A stretch of DNA of 64,000 nt from Calothrix sp. 336/3 (GTDB lineage Bacteria; Cyanobacteriota; Cyanobacteriia; Cyanobacteriales; Nostocaceae), in NCBI RefSeq assembly GCF_000734895.2, contig NZ_CP011382.1:1838700-1902699 (forward strand). The letters run 5' to 3'. The stretch's first letter is position 1. Each line of letters begins with the position of its first letter. Under the pieces are notes generated by a model. That model saw only the letters and a program-made list of their open reading frames with translations. It was not told where the DNA came from and ran no database searches. Shown here piece after piece: positions 47,780-56,713 of this stretch. Made by a program: the position numbers and the translations under genes.

Positions 47780-49144
47780 ATGCGTACAAGCTGTGAGAAA
47801 TCCAAATCAGGGAATATGCGAAAACCTTTACTATCACCACAACCTGGAGAAATCTGGCAGTTAAACCGTCATCTCAGATTTTCTGAAGATTTTTCTCTCA
47901 ATCAAGATAATCAACTTTTCTCAATTGAGGCTAAAAGTTTTTTAGCAGGTGACACTCCACCCCGTTATGTGATGATTGTCACGGAGCCAGAGGTAGATAT
48001 TATTTCTGTAATGATATTGTCTACGGAAACCGATTTTATTTCCGATGCTGATGTCGTTATTCCTACCCATATTACAGGTTTAGAGCAGGATTTACTGGCT
48101 GAAACTTGGCACGTACAACCAATGCTTGTTTGTAATTTATTCCAGTCAAGTGGGAAGAGGTTATCACGAGATATTTATGACCTATTGCTAAATGTCGGAG
48201 ACTACTATCATGGTTTAGTCAATCAACAGCCAGAAAATCATGATATTGAAGATTTAGGGTTAAAGGTAGGAAATAAAAAGGCTGTAGATGTGGCAAAAAA
48301 TGCCCTCTTTCACCAAAGAGAAATAGCTTGGAGTGATATTTTAACAATACCAGTCACGGCTCGGAATAGATACATTAAAAGTACAAATTTTACAGAGAGA
48401 ATCCTTAGTAATTCATTGCAAATAGAGCAGGAATTAATAGCGTCTGAGTTTAATCAGAATAGAATTATAAAATCACTATCTAACTCTTTGAATCAAACAC
48501 AAATTATTCTCAGTCACTGGTGGCAAAATATTTTTGAACCCGAATGGCAAGCTCTTTCCACATTCCCAAACTTAGCTATAGCAACCCGCAGTCATGGTGA
48601 ATCACAAAATATCCCACAAAATATCCTGGAACTAATTCAACAATTATCGGTTGAAAATAACGAGATTCAGCGACAAAGTACAGCCAGAAAGTTAGGAGAA
48701 ATTGCCATTGGTAGTAGTGATGCAGTTCAAGCTTTAGTTAATTTATTACGCAGCACATCTGATGATGAAACCCTGTGGATAGCTGTAGAAAGTTTACGAA
48801 AAATTGACCCAGACAATCCTGCTGCTGGTATCAGAAGAGTGAAACTTATCGATTTAGGGATGGAAATTGCAGGGAAAGCAGTTGCTTTATCTGTGGCATT
48901 ATTACAAAAATTGCAAGGAGATGTAAGCGTACTATTGCAAGTTTACCCCACAGGTAAGGATGATTATGTACCAGCAGATTTAAAGCTACTATTAATCGAT
49001 GATTCTGGAAATATATTGCGGGAAATTACAGCTAGAAGAGCAGATGTTTATCTGCAACTCAAATTTAGTTGTGAAGTGGGAGAAAGATTTAGCGTGCAAG
49101 TCGCTTTAGGTGATACTAATTTTTGCGAAGATTTTGTAGTTTAA
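47780..49144 (+). CDS. HEAT-repeat protein with DUF1822-type C-terminus
   Basis: The 454-residue protein has an N-terminal beta-rich part (about 15-150: PQPGEIWQLNRHL, RYVMIVTEPE, MLVCNLFQSSGKRLS) that resembles a PemK/MazF-like barrel, a helical part, one HEAT-like repeat region (about 285-350: ARKLGEIAIGSSDAVQALVNLL), and a C-terminal domain (about 355-454: KLIDLGMEIAGKAVALSVAL, VYPTGKDDYVPADLKLLLI, GERFSVQVALGD) shared with DUF1822 proteins. The PemK-like reading is an inference. It is the middle gene of the sigma/CHAT cassette. Starts at 47780 and 47816 are both possible. Confidence 0.78.
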   Translation: MRTSCEKSKSGNMRKPLLSPQPGEIWQLNRHLRFSEDFSLNQDNQLFSIEAKSFLAGDTPPRYVMIVTEPEVDIISVMILSTETDFISDADVVIPTHITGLEQDLLAETWHVQPMLVCNLFQSSGKRLSRDIYDLLLNVGDYYHGLVNQQPENHDIEDLGLKVGNKKAVDVAKNALFHQREIAWSDILTIPVTARNRYIKSTNFTERILSNSLQIEQELIASEFNQNRIIKSLSNSLNQTQIILSHWWQNIFEPEWQALSTFPNLAIATRSHGESQNIPQNILELIQQLSVENNEIQRQSTARKLGEIAIGSSDAVQALVNLLRSTSDDETLWIAVESLRKIDPDNPAAGIRRVKLIDLGMEIAGKAVALSVALLQKLQGDVSVLLQVYPTGKDDYVPADLKLLLIDDSGNILREITARRADVYLQLKFSCEVGERFSVQVALGDTNFCEDFVV

Positions 49145-49205
49145 TCGAGCTTCAATTATGAATGATAAATTAAAAAAATAACCTGAAATATGATTATGTG
49201 AAATT

Positions 49206-51965
49206 ATGGCATTAGCAAAGAATAATAATTTTTCCGGTCGAAATCTCCAGGGTTGTGATTTTAGAAGAAAAAATCTTACTGGTGCAGATTTTCGCAACGC
49301 TGATATTCGTGGTGCTAATTTTACTCATGCAATTTTAGAAAATGCTAACTTTGAGAATGCAAAAGCCGGAATTCAACCTAAAAATATCATACTATACCTA
49401 ATTGGAATGTTGATATTGTTTGGGGTAAGTGGTGGTGCATCAGCTTTGGCTAGTGTCAATCTGACAACATTATTTTATCGTGATTATATTCAGCAATTTA
49501 CTATCGTTCCCGGCATTGTTAGCTTATTTGCCATTATCCTATTTTTTGGGATTATGGTGCGACGGGGGTTTGGAGGAGATTTAGCGATCGCAACTGGAAT
49601 ACTGACTGGATTAGTAGCTGCAATCCTGTGGGGTTATCTGTGGTTAGTATTTGGTTTGTCGGGTATTGGGATCGCAAGTCAAACTGGTTGGAGTCTTTTA
49701 GGTGCTGCTGCTTGGGAGTTTGTTGGTTTCACCCTTGGTACAGTCATATTTGTGGCTGCTAAATTGCTGTTTCGGTCAAATAGTTACATTCTCTGGATTG
49801 GGTGGATTATTGGTGCTATTTTAAGTAGTAATGGTTCTCGCTTATTAAAACACACATCTATTAATTGGTATAATTTTTGGTTGCCAAATTTAATTGCAAT
49901 TGTATGTTTTGCCTTTATATGTGGTTACATTAGTTGGCAAGTAACAGCTAGCAATGCCAAATTTCTTTATATCTATAAACTAGCTATAAATTTTTGTGCA
50001 ATTGGTGGTACTAGCTTTAGAAAAGCAAATCTCACGGGTACTAATTTTACTCATGCCACACTCACAAGTACAGATTTCAGTAATGCCAAGTTAACCCATA
50101 CAAACTTTTATTTAGCAAATAGAATTCACCAGACTAAAGCTGAAAATACCATTTTAACTAATCATCGAGTCCGTGAATTAATTATCACTCATAATGGAGT
50201 CAATCAATCCTATCAAGGGTGTGATTTACAGGGAGCATATTTAGTATTTGCGAATTTACAAAAGGCTGATTTCACAGAAGCAGATGTGAGCTTTGCAAAT
50301 TTCACAGGAGCGAACTTAGCATTTGCTAACTTGACAAAAACTCAAGCATTAAATACCAATTTTCAGCAAGCAAATTTAACCGCAGCTTGTTTGGAAGCCT
50401 GGAATATTGATAGTACAACCCAATTAGATGAAGTGATTTGTGAATATGTTTATTTATCAAATCATCAACAAGAACGTCGTCCTAGTAGTGGAAATTTTGC
50501 ACCAGGAGATTTTACAAAACTATTTCAAGTGGCGATAAATACCGTCGATTTGATTTTCCGAAATGGTCTAGATTTACAGGCTTTATCTACAGCGTTAGCA
50601 AATGTTAAATTGGATAATCAAGGTATTCCTTTAGCAATTAAAAGTATTGAGAATAAAGGTGAAGGCGTTGTTTTAGTCCGGGTGGATGTACCAGAATCAA
50701 CAAACAAAGAAAAAATCCACGCTGATTTTTACGAACATTATCAATTTGCACTGCAAAAAATAGAAGCAAGACATCAAGCAGAATTAAAAAGCAAAGACGA
50801 ACAAATTACCCTATATCGCCAAAATCAAGCAGAATTAAAAGAATTAATGCAAATGATAGCTCCGATTGTTGAAAAAACTAAAAAACAATCAATATTGGGT
50901 AAGTTAGTAGTTTTAAAATTAGGTCAAGGTAATTTAAATACAGGATTCTCCGTGACACTGCAAATTAGTTCAGAAGGAGAGCATCCCTATTTTGAATCCA
51001 ATGGGCAATTACCACCTGCCCCCGAATTAGCTGTAGCATATACTCAATGGCAAATATCCTATCGTCACAGTTTACAGGGAAACTTACGCATCACATTTCC
51101 ACAAACACAGGTTACCAATATTAGTAAAAGGGATTTATTTCCAGAATGCGATCGCCTATCTTTTCAATTACACAAACAAGTCAATTTATGGCTAAATTCC
51201 CCACAATTTCGCCCACTCAAGGAACAACTATTAGAAAAATTAAACACTGAGGAATCGATTCGCATCCTCTTACAAACAGAAGACAATCAACTCCGACGCA
51301 TACCCTTGCATCTGTGGGATTTTTTTGAACGCTACCCTCAAGCAGAAATGGCACTTTCCTCAAATAATTATGAAAGAAAATCAAAATCTCAACCTCCAAA
51401 ATCTCATGTAAAAATATTAGCTATCTTAGGAGACAGTACTGGCATAAATATACAAAAAGATAGAGTCTTACTTGAACAATTACCAAACGCAGAGGTCACT
51501 TTTTTAGTCGAACCACAACGCCAACTACTCAACGATGAACTATGGCTGCAAGAATGGGATATTCTCTTTTTTGCAGGTCACAGTTTTACAAAATCTGAAA
51601 CAGAAATCGGCTATTTTCATATCAATTCAACCGATAGTTTGACGATTACTGAATTGAAAAACGCACTTGTTAAGGCGATCGCGCAAGGATTGCAGCTAGC
51701 TATTTTCAACTCCTGCGACGGTTTGGGATTAGCAACAAACTTAGCAGATTTACATATACCCCAAATGATTGTGATGCGCGAACCAGTACCCGACAAGGTT
51801 GCACAGGAGTTTTTAAAGAATTTTCTGACGGAATTTTCTGACGGGAAGCCGTTGTATCAATCAGTACGCGAAGCCAGAATGAAACTGCAAGGTTTAGAAA
51901 ATGATTTTCCTTGTGCAAGTTGGTTACCAGTAATTTGCCAAAATCCAGCCGAAATTCCCCCTTAG
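49206..51965 (+). CDS. Pentapeptide-repeat, membrane and CHAT protease protein
   Basis: The 919 residues run: pentapeptide repeats (about 8-52), six or seven membrane helices (about 58-260), a second pentapeptide block (about 268-405), an effector-associated-like region (about 425-510), a coiled coil (about 515-560), a beta-rich part, and a C-terminal CHAT protease with His792 (FFAGHS) and Cys837 (FNSCDG). CHAT enzymes are caspase-like cysteine proteases activated by partner signals. The membrane helices inserted inside the pentapeptide array are unusual. It is the last gene of the sigma/DUF1822 cassette and would be the effector. Confidence 0.88.
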   Translation: MALAKNNNFSGRNLQGCDFRRKNLTGADFRNADIRGANFTHAILENANFENAKAGIQPKNIILYLIGMLILFGVSGGASALASVNLTTLFYRDYIQQFTIVPGIVSLFAIILFFGIMVRRGFGGDLAIATGILTGLVAAILWGYLWLVFGLSGIGIASQTGWSLLGAAAWEFVGFTLGTVIFVAAKLLFRSNSYILWIGWIIGAILSSNGSRLLKHTSINWYNFWLPNLIAIVCFAFICGYISWQVTASNAKFLYIYKLAINFCAIGGTSFRKANLTGTNFTHATLTSTDFSNAKLTHTNFYLANRIHQTKAENTILTNHRVRELIITHNGVNQSYQGCDLQGAYLVFANLQKADFTEADVSFANFTGANLAFANLTKTQALNTNFQQANLTAACLEAWNIDSTTQLDEVICEYVYLSNHQQERRPSSGNFAPGDFTKLFQVAINTVDLIFRNGLDLQALSTALANVKLDNQGIPLAIKSIENKGEGVVLVRVDVPESTNKEKIHADFYEHYQFALQKIEARHQAELKSKDEQITLYRQNQAELKELMQMIAPIVEKTKKQSILGKLVVLKLGQGNLNTGFSVTLQISSEGEHPYFESNGQLPPAPELAVAYTQWQISYRHSLQGNLRITFPQTQVTNISKRDLFPECDRLSFQLHKQVNLWLNSPQFRPLKEQLLEKLNTEESIRILLQTEDNQLRRIPLHLWDFFERYPQAEMALSSNNYERKSKSQPPKSHVKILAILGDSTGINIQKDRVLLEQLPNAEVTFLVEPQRQLLNDELWLQEWDILFFAGHSFTKSETEIGYFHINSTDSLTITELKNALVKAIAQGLQLAIFNSCDGLGLATNLADLHIPQMIVMREPVPDKVAQEFLKNFLTEFSDGKPLYQSVREARMKLQGLENDFPCASWLPVICQNPAEIPP

Positions 51966-52149
51966 GAATTATTTAAACATGAGTAGTGCAAGCGTCTTGC
52001 TTGCTATTTCCCAAACGTGGGCAAGCCAGCTGCCTTAATTATAAGTATTCAACCGGACATGATATGATTTGCCCTACGAGGGAGGGTGAATATCGCCCAA
52101 AAGCTTGATAACACGAACTAAAACAACAATAATCCACAAATTATGTAGC

Positions 52150-53154
52150 CTACACAACGGTGATTGCAACTTTCCCCCGCACTTGTCGCTGTTCCAAATG
52201 GTGGATTGCTGCTGGAACTTCGCTCAAAGGATAAACTCGATCGATATAAGGACGAATTTTACCGGCTTCGATCGCCTCTTTTAAAATAATTAAATCCTTT
52301 TGGTTGGGTTGACAAGCCAAAAACTTGATTTTGCGTCCACCAATCTTAGAAGTGACAAAATCGAGAAACATAGCTTGAAATATTCGTTTCATCGAACCAC
52401 CCACTACTACGTAAGTACCTGGATTTTTTAAGAACGGGAAATAGTCAAAAGGTGAATTGTAGGCAGCATTATCGAGTATTAAATCGTAGTAGCGTTGTTT
52501 TAATTGAGACTTCATCTGAGTGCGAACGCAAACATAATCCGCACCGATTGATTTCACCATTTCCACTTTACTCTCACTGCATACAGCAGTCACTTCAGCC
52601 CCAAAAGCCTTAGCAATCTGGACTGCAAACGACCCCACCCCACCGGAAGCCCCATTGATCAACACCTTGTATCCTCGTTGAATTTGTCCCACATCCCGCA
52701 GTCCCTGGAGTGCTGTCAGGGCAGAAACGGGAACGGTTGCAGCCTCCTCAAAGCTGAGATTATTGGGCTTGAGCGCGATCGCTGTTTCGGGAACGCAGAC
52801 ATATTCGGCAAATGCGCCAAAACCAGATTCCGACAAGTCACCAAACACCAAATCCCCCGGTTGAAACTGTGTTACATCCTTACCTACAGCTTCCACTTCC
52901 CCGGAGACATCGCAACCCAGGATTTTAGTTTGAGGTTTGCGTAACCCTCCGTAAATGAAGCGAATAAAAAACGGTTGACCCCGCATCAAATGCCAGTCAC
53001 CAGCATGGACGGCAGCACCACGCACCCTCACCAGTACGGTGTTATCGGATACAAGGGGTCGATGAACTTCCTCCATTTTCAATACATCGGGAGAACCGTA
53101 TTCATACTGGGCGATCGCTTTCATTTTTGGGACTGTTCGATCGGAACTATTCAT
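52150..53154 (-). CDS. Zinc-independent NAD(P)-dependent alcohol dehydrogenase/quinone reductase (MDR family)
   Basis: The 334-residue enzyme has the MDR catalytic-domain start YGSPDVLKMEEV, VHAGDWHLMRG, and the Rossmann motif INGASGGVGSFAVQIAKAFGA near residue 160, without the zinc ligands of true alcohol dehydrogenases. Substrates are likely quinones or enones; not determined. It is divergent from a TetR gene 72-112 bp away, and the space between holds two identical-type palindromes, so it is the probable target of that repressor. Confidence 0.92.
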   Translation of the reverse strand: MNSSDRTVPKMKAIAQYEYGSPDVLKMEEVHRPLVSDNTVLVRVRGAAVHAGDWHLMRGQPFFIRFIYGGLRKPQTKILGCDVSGEVEAVGKDVTQFQPGDLVFGDLSESGFGAFAEYVCVPETAIALKPNNLSFEEAATVPVSALTALQGLRDVGQIQRGYKVLINGASGGVGSFAVQIAKAFGAEVTAVCSESKVEMVKSIGADYVCVRTQMKSQLKQRYYDLILDNAAYNSPFDYFPFLKNPGTYVVVGGSMKRIFQAMFLDFVTSKIGGRKIKFLACQPNQKDLIILKEAIEAGKIRPYIDRVYPLSEVPAAIHHLEQRQVRGKVAITVV

Positions 53155-53177
53155 AAGACTTAAGAAGATAATTCTAG

Positions 53178-53208
53178 CTTACACTGTAAGTTTAGCTTAC
53201 GGCGTAAG
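53178..53208. promoter_or_regulatory. Two TetR-type operators in the divergent promoter region
   Basis: CTTACACTGTAAG (53178-53190) and CTTACGGCGTAAG (53196-53208) are two CTTAC-N3-GTAAG palindromes, 18 bp centre to centre, so on nearly the same face of the DNA. Their place between a TetR gene and the divergent oxidoreductase gene indicates autoregulation and control of the enzyme. Confidence 0.85.
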
Positions 53209-53265
53209 TTTGTCAAGTTAAAATAATTGAATGAATTCGGGCTAGAAAAGTTAATTCAAGGGAAA

Positions 53266-53946
53266 ATGGTAAAAACGCGTAATTCAAAATCGATGCCTCC
53301 ACTGCCTTTGAGTCGGGAGCGGGTATTGCAAGTCGCCCTGCGGATGGCGGATGGGGATGGAGTTGAGGCGCTGTCGATGCGGAAAATTGCCCAGGAGCTA
53401 GGTGTGCAGGCAATGTCGCTATACAATCACGTTACCAATAAGGACGATATATTGGATGGCATTGTCGATATGGTGGTGGCTGAAATCGAATTACCTGAAC
53501 TGAAAATTGATTGGAAAACAGCCATGCGAAAACGGGCAATTTCGGCTCACGGGGTATTATTGCGTCACCCTTGGGCTGCAATAGCGATGATGTCGCGGGT
53601 GAATGTAGGAGCGGCGATGTTGCGCTATATCGATGCGACTTTGGGATGTTTGCGAGAAGCTGGTTTTTCCTTCGAGACTGCCGACCATGCTTGGAATGCG
53701 ATCGATAACCACATTTATGGGTTTACGCTCCAGGAGTTAAATTTTCCTTTCGAGCCTGGGGAGTATGCCCAACAAGCAAAAAACTTTATTTCGTATATTC
53801 CACCAGAGAAGTATCCCTATATGAATCGACTTGCTCGTTATGTCATCGAAGGTCGGTATGATGGTTTACATGACTTTGAGTTTGGGTTGGATTTGATTCT
53901 CGATGGTTTGGAACGGTTGCGAGAAAGGCAACGGGGCGAGAAATAG
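53266..53946 (+). CDS. TetR family transcriptional regulator
   Basis: From the ATG at 53266 the product is 226 residues. The N-terminal helix-turn-helix (about 15-62: RVLQVALRMADGDGVEALSM, IAQELGVQAMSLYNHVTNKDDIL) is TetR-type; the rest is the ligand-binding helical domain of the TetR C-terminal class. The ATG has AAGGGA upstream; an in-frame TTG at 53227 would add 13 residues and was rejected. It probably represses itself and the divergent MDR oxidoreductase through the two palindromes; the inducer is unknown. Confidence 0.92.
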   Translation: MVKTRNSKSMPPLPLSRERVLQVALRMADGDGVEALSMRKIAQELGVQAMSLYNHVTNKDDILDGIVDMVVAEIELPELKIDWKTAMRKRAISAHGVLLRHPWAAIAMMSRVNVGAAMLRYIDATLGCLREAGFSFETADHAWNAIDNHIYGFTLQELNFPFEPGEYAQQAKNFISYIPPEKYPYMNRLARYVIEGRYDGLHDFEFGLDLILDGLERLRERQRGEK

Positions 53947-54470
53947 AAAGTATCATCAAATCGATTCATTATTTTGCTTTATGGTGGGGAATGGTTGAGC
54001 GATGCTTCTCACAATGATTTTGTTTAGCGTGATAGTCGAAGTACGAAGCCTTATACATTACATTGAAGAGATAATTGAATTTCATTATGATGAGTGTTCT
54101 GGAGAAGGAAACAAAGGAATTCTTAAAAATATTAGAGAAAGATGAGATAAAGTAGGATAGCTAAATATATATAATGATAACTTTAGAGAAGCAGATGAAA
54201 AAATGGATAAGCTAAACTCGATTTTATCCAAAATTAAAAACTTAGCTTTCCCTATTCATCAAAAATCTTCGTGGGAGCATCCATTTTCGGCAGATCGACT
54301 TTTTTAGACCAACCATATAATAAAGTTTGTACCACTATGTAATTGCGTTTCTTCCAAAAGTGGATGCTCCCCTTTATTATTCGGTAATCCACACTTTAAC
54401 TGTTTGGTTATCTTGGAGTTAAACTTTTTCAATTGTGCTAATTTGAAAATAAAAGTTTGTTTTTTCTAAA
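53947..54470. other. Intergenic region with decayed frames and an inverted-repeat element
   Basis: The first 300 bp is AT-rich and holds only a 22-codon frame near 54087 rich in Lys/Glu, perhaps a gene remnant. A MITE-like element is at 54273-54371. No intact gene is visible. Confidence 0.45.
54273..54371. mobile_element. Short inverted-repeat element (MITE-like)
   Basis: A 99-bp sequence is bounded by GGGAGCATCCA (54273-54283) and TGGATGCTCCC (54361-54371), a perfect 11-bp inverted repeat that extends imperfectly inward (TTTTCGG / CTTTTGG) to about 18 bp. No coding capacity. Confidence 0.6.
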
Positions 54471-54872
54471 ATGCAAGAATTCTCCAAATTGAACTACCAG
54501 CCCAATATGAATTTCGACCACATGGCAGAAAGTATGCGAAAAGGTATGGAGGAAAGAGCGGGCTATGCAAATGTGATGTTCAAGCGTCTCATAGAAGAGA
54601 TTCAAGAATTTGAGTCTGTACTAAAACCTGATGAGGAAATAGGTGCTTACCTTGCTTCATTTGCAGGAGGTCTATGTTTGCATATCGAATCAATTAAGTA
54701 TCGAGATCCTTATTACATTGTTTTATCAGGAGCTACCGATCAAGGGCAGAAAGCTCGGCTTGTTCAGCACGTAACACAAACCAGTATTTTATTTGTGCCA
54801 GTCAAAGTCACGCTAGAGGAAAACAGAGAAGCAAGACGTTTTGGATTCAACATCTCTGGTAGTGAAGATTAG
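54471..54872 (+). CDS. Small conserved protein (DUF6173-like)
   Basis: The 133-residue protein has a helical N-terminal half and a beta-rich C-terminal half with GLCLHIESIKYRDPYYIVLSG, GQKARLVQHVTQTSILFVPV and ARRFGFNI, the pattern I associate with DUF6173. Function unknown. There is no clear ribosome site, and the true start may be one of the later methionines (codon 13 or 18). Confidence 0.65.
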   Translation: MQEFSKLNYQPNMNFDHMAESMRKGMEERAGYANVMFKRLIEEIQEFESVLKPDEEIGAYLASFAGGLCLHIESIKYRDPYYIVLSGATDQGQKARLVQHVTQTSILFVPVKVTLEENREARRFGFNISGSED

Positions 54873-55072
54873 CTAAAACCTACACGTAAAGGAGAAATTA
54901 TGCCTGCTTGATTCTCGTGTACAGCGACATCACCAACGGCAGTCAAGTATTTCCACTCCACGCAAGTTCATAAAGAAACGCAAATAATTAACTTTTCTGG
55001 TATGAAAATATTAGAAAATTATGATGTTGGGGTGGTTATGAGAAAATAGAGAAGTTACTTATTTTTTGTCCC

Positions 55073-55288
55073 ATGACTACAGCAGACCTATTCCCAACGC
55101 TAAAAGGGCTATCGCGTGCGGAAAAATTGAAAGTCATGCAATTTCTGATTGCGGAGCTAGCCCAAGAAGAAGAGCCAACGCTTCAAGCTGGAGCAACATA
55201 TTCCCTCTGGTCACCTCTCAATTCTCACGAAGCGGCTCACAAACTCAGCCAACTTCTCGAATCGGATCAAAGGGCAAAGAATGCATAA
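55073..55288 (+). CDS. Small conserved cyanobacterial protein
   Basis: The 71-residue protein (LFPTLKGLSRAEKLKVMQFL, then SLWSPLNSHEAAHKLSQLL) belongs to a family of short cyanobacterial proteins often found next to PIN or nuclease genes and is antitoxin-like in size and composition; I do not recognise a DNA-binding motif. Its stop overlaps the start of the next small frame (TAATG). Confidence 0.6.
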   Translation: MTTADLFPTLKGLSRAEKLKVMQFLIAELAQEEEPTLQAGATYSLWSPLNSHEAAHKLSQLLESDQRAKNA

Positions 55289-55410
55289 TGCCCAGCGATT
55301 CAACTTTGTGGAAGGGTTTGATACTCTTAGAAACCCTGGGTGAGGCTTTGCTGGATTTTACAGGGTTAGATGACTTAGTTGCTTGGCTTGCGGAAAATCC
55401 TGCCAACTAA
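55288..55410 (+). pseudogene. Truncated DUF4351-type C-terminal fragment
   Basis: The 40-residue frame ends LETLGEALLDFTGLDDLVAWLAENP, the C-terminal end of DUF4351 domains, which normally sit at the end of much longer nuclease-related proteins. The rest of the protein is missing, so this is a remnant, although its ATG overlaps the preceding stop. Confidence 0.55.
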
Positions 55411-55537
55411 CCATGCTCGATTGTAAACAGCAGTCAGGTATTTTCTCTCCACGCGATCGCGCAAAGTCCCGTCTACGGAGATAAGCCAGAGGCTTTATCC
55501 TTCGCGTATCGCACAGCTAAAACTTCTAACTACAGGC

Positions 55538-56296
55538 ATGAGCAAATATTATCTGAAAATTTTATCAATCGCTTCTATGATCATGATTTTGGGATTTGTA
55601 GCGATAAAAATATTTTCCCACAATAGCAATCAAAGTAATCAAAACAATACACTGCAAACAAATACATCAAGCATAGGAAAACGAGACAGCCCGCAACAAG
55701 CTAACACACCACTTCCAGCCAGCACAAAAAACCCAAACCAAGTAAATCAGTGGCGATCGCAAATCGCAAACTTACAGCAAGACCTAAAAAAATACCAAAA
55801 AAGCGGCGATATCACAAAACAAATCTCCACATTGAACGCGATCGCCATACTTCATAATGACATGGGTGAGTCAACAAACGCGATCGCATACTTACAGCAA
55901 GCCCAAACCAAACTCAATACAGCGAATATACCCCCAGGGGAAAAATCCGTGATGGAGTCCGAGTTATTGACTGGATTCGGGACAGTGTATGCAGACACGG
56001 GAAATTATTCCCAGGTTTTGGAAGCTACCAGAAAAATCTCCGCCATTCGCAATAATTCCCTGAATCGACTTGGGGATGTTCCAGAAACATCTCAACCAAT
56101 TCAGTCACCCAAAATTGATCCAAAAGAAGATATTAGGATGCTCTATAGTATCGCAACGATGCAGCAAGAACGTGGCAAAATCCGTGAAGCCCTGGGTACA
56201 GCAGAAGCTGCATTGGATATAGCGAAGAAAGCAGGGGATAAGACAGGAGAATCGCAGATAAGTCTTTACATCGATTCTTTACGCCAGCAATTGTAA
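55538..56296 (+). CDS. Membrane-anchored TPR-like hypothetical protein
   Basis: The 252-residue protein has an N-terminal membrane helix (about 7-25, signal anchor), an Asn/Ser/Gln-rich linker (about 28-65), then helical repeats that look like degenerate TPRs (about 70-130 and 200-250: AILHNDMGESTNAIAYLQQAQ, QQERGKIREALGTAEAALDIA). It is probably exported to the periplasm and may serve as a protein-binding scaffold. Family and partners unknown. Confidence 0.7.
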   Translation: MSKYYLKILSIASMIMILGFVAIKIFSHNSNQSNQNNTLQTNTSSIGKRDSPQQANTPLPASTKNPNQVNQWRSQIANLQQDLKKYQKSGDITKQISTLNAIAILHNDMGESTNAIAYLQQAQTKLNTANIPPGEKSVMESELLTGFGTVYADTGNYSQVLEATRKISAIRNNSLNRLGDVPETSQPIQSPKIDPKEDIRMLYSIATMQQERGKIREALGTAEAALDIAKKAGDKTGESQISLYIDSLRQQL

Positions 56297-56360
56297 TATT
56301 TCTGATTCAGTTGTCTGGCTCTGGGATGGGAGAGATGCATTAGCAGCGAGCCGATTAGTT

Positions 56361-56706
56361 ATACCGATTCAAAAAATGTTTACGACAGATACCCCACCCG
56401 CCCTATCGGGCACCCTCCCCGAAATCAGGCTATCCATTAGTCACATCTTTCTTTTCAATCGCGAAATGCCTTGTTCTGTAATCATCTCACAAGGGTGAAG
56501 TGTAAGACATACTTGACAAAGTAGTCATTACTATTATCGCTAAAACCGGGCTTTTATTGAGAATGAACAACGAAGGAGTAAGGGTTGTAAAAATGTGAGT
56601 GGACACTATCGCAAATGTTGCGATAGATCCGGGTAATGGGTAGGAAATCGGGGAGAGCTGGGGAGGGGTTTTGTCCATGTGTCGTATTGTTTTTTCAAAT
56701 TGGTAT
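56361..56706. mobile_element. Element A (MITE-like), interrupted by element B
   Basis: The two parts 56361-56426 and 56650-56706 together match the 122-bp element at 22661-22782 in inverse orientation. The ends are ATACCGATTCAAAAAATG and the complement of TTTTTTCAAATTGGTAT. Element B sits in the middle. Confidence 0.8.
56427..56643. mobile_element. Element B (MITE-like), nested in element A
   Basis: This 217-bp copy matches the split element at 22602-22938. It is flanked by GAAATC on both sides (56421-56426 and 56644-56649), where an uninterrupted element A has it once; this fits a 6-bp target-site duplication. Ends are inverted repeats (CTATCCATTAGTCACATCTT / complement of CGGGTAATGGGTAG). 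Confidence 0.8.
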
Positions 56707-56713
56707 TACATTC

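Noticed and set aside
55066..55410. 114-residue frame overlapping the 71-residue gene
   Set aside because: Its first two thirds are a shifted frame of the 71-residue gene; only the C-terminal part, shared with the frame at 55288, resembles a protein family.
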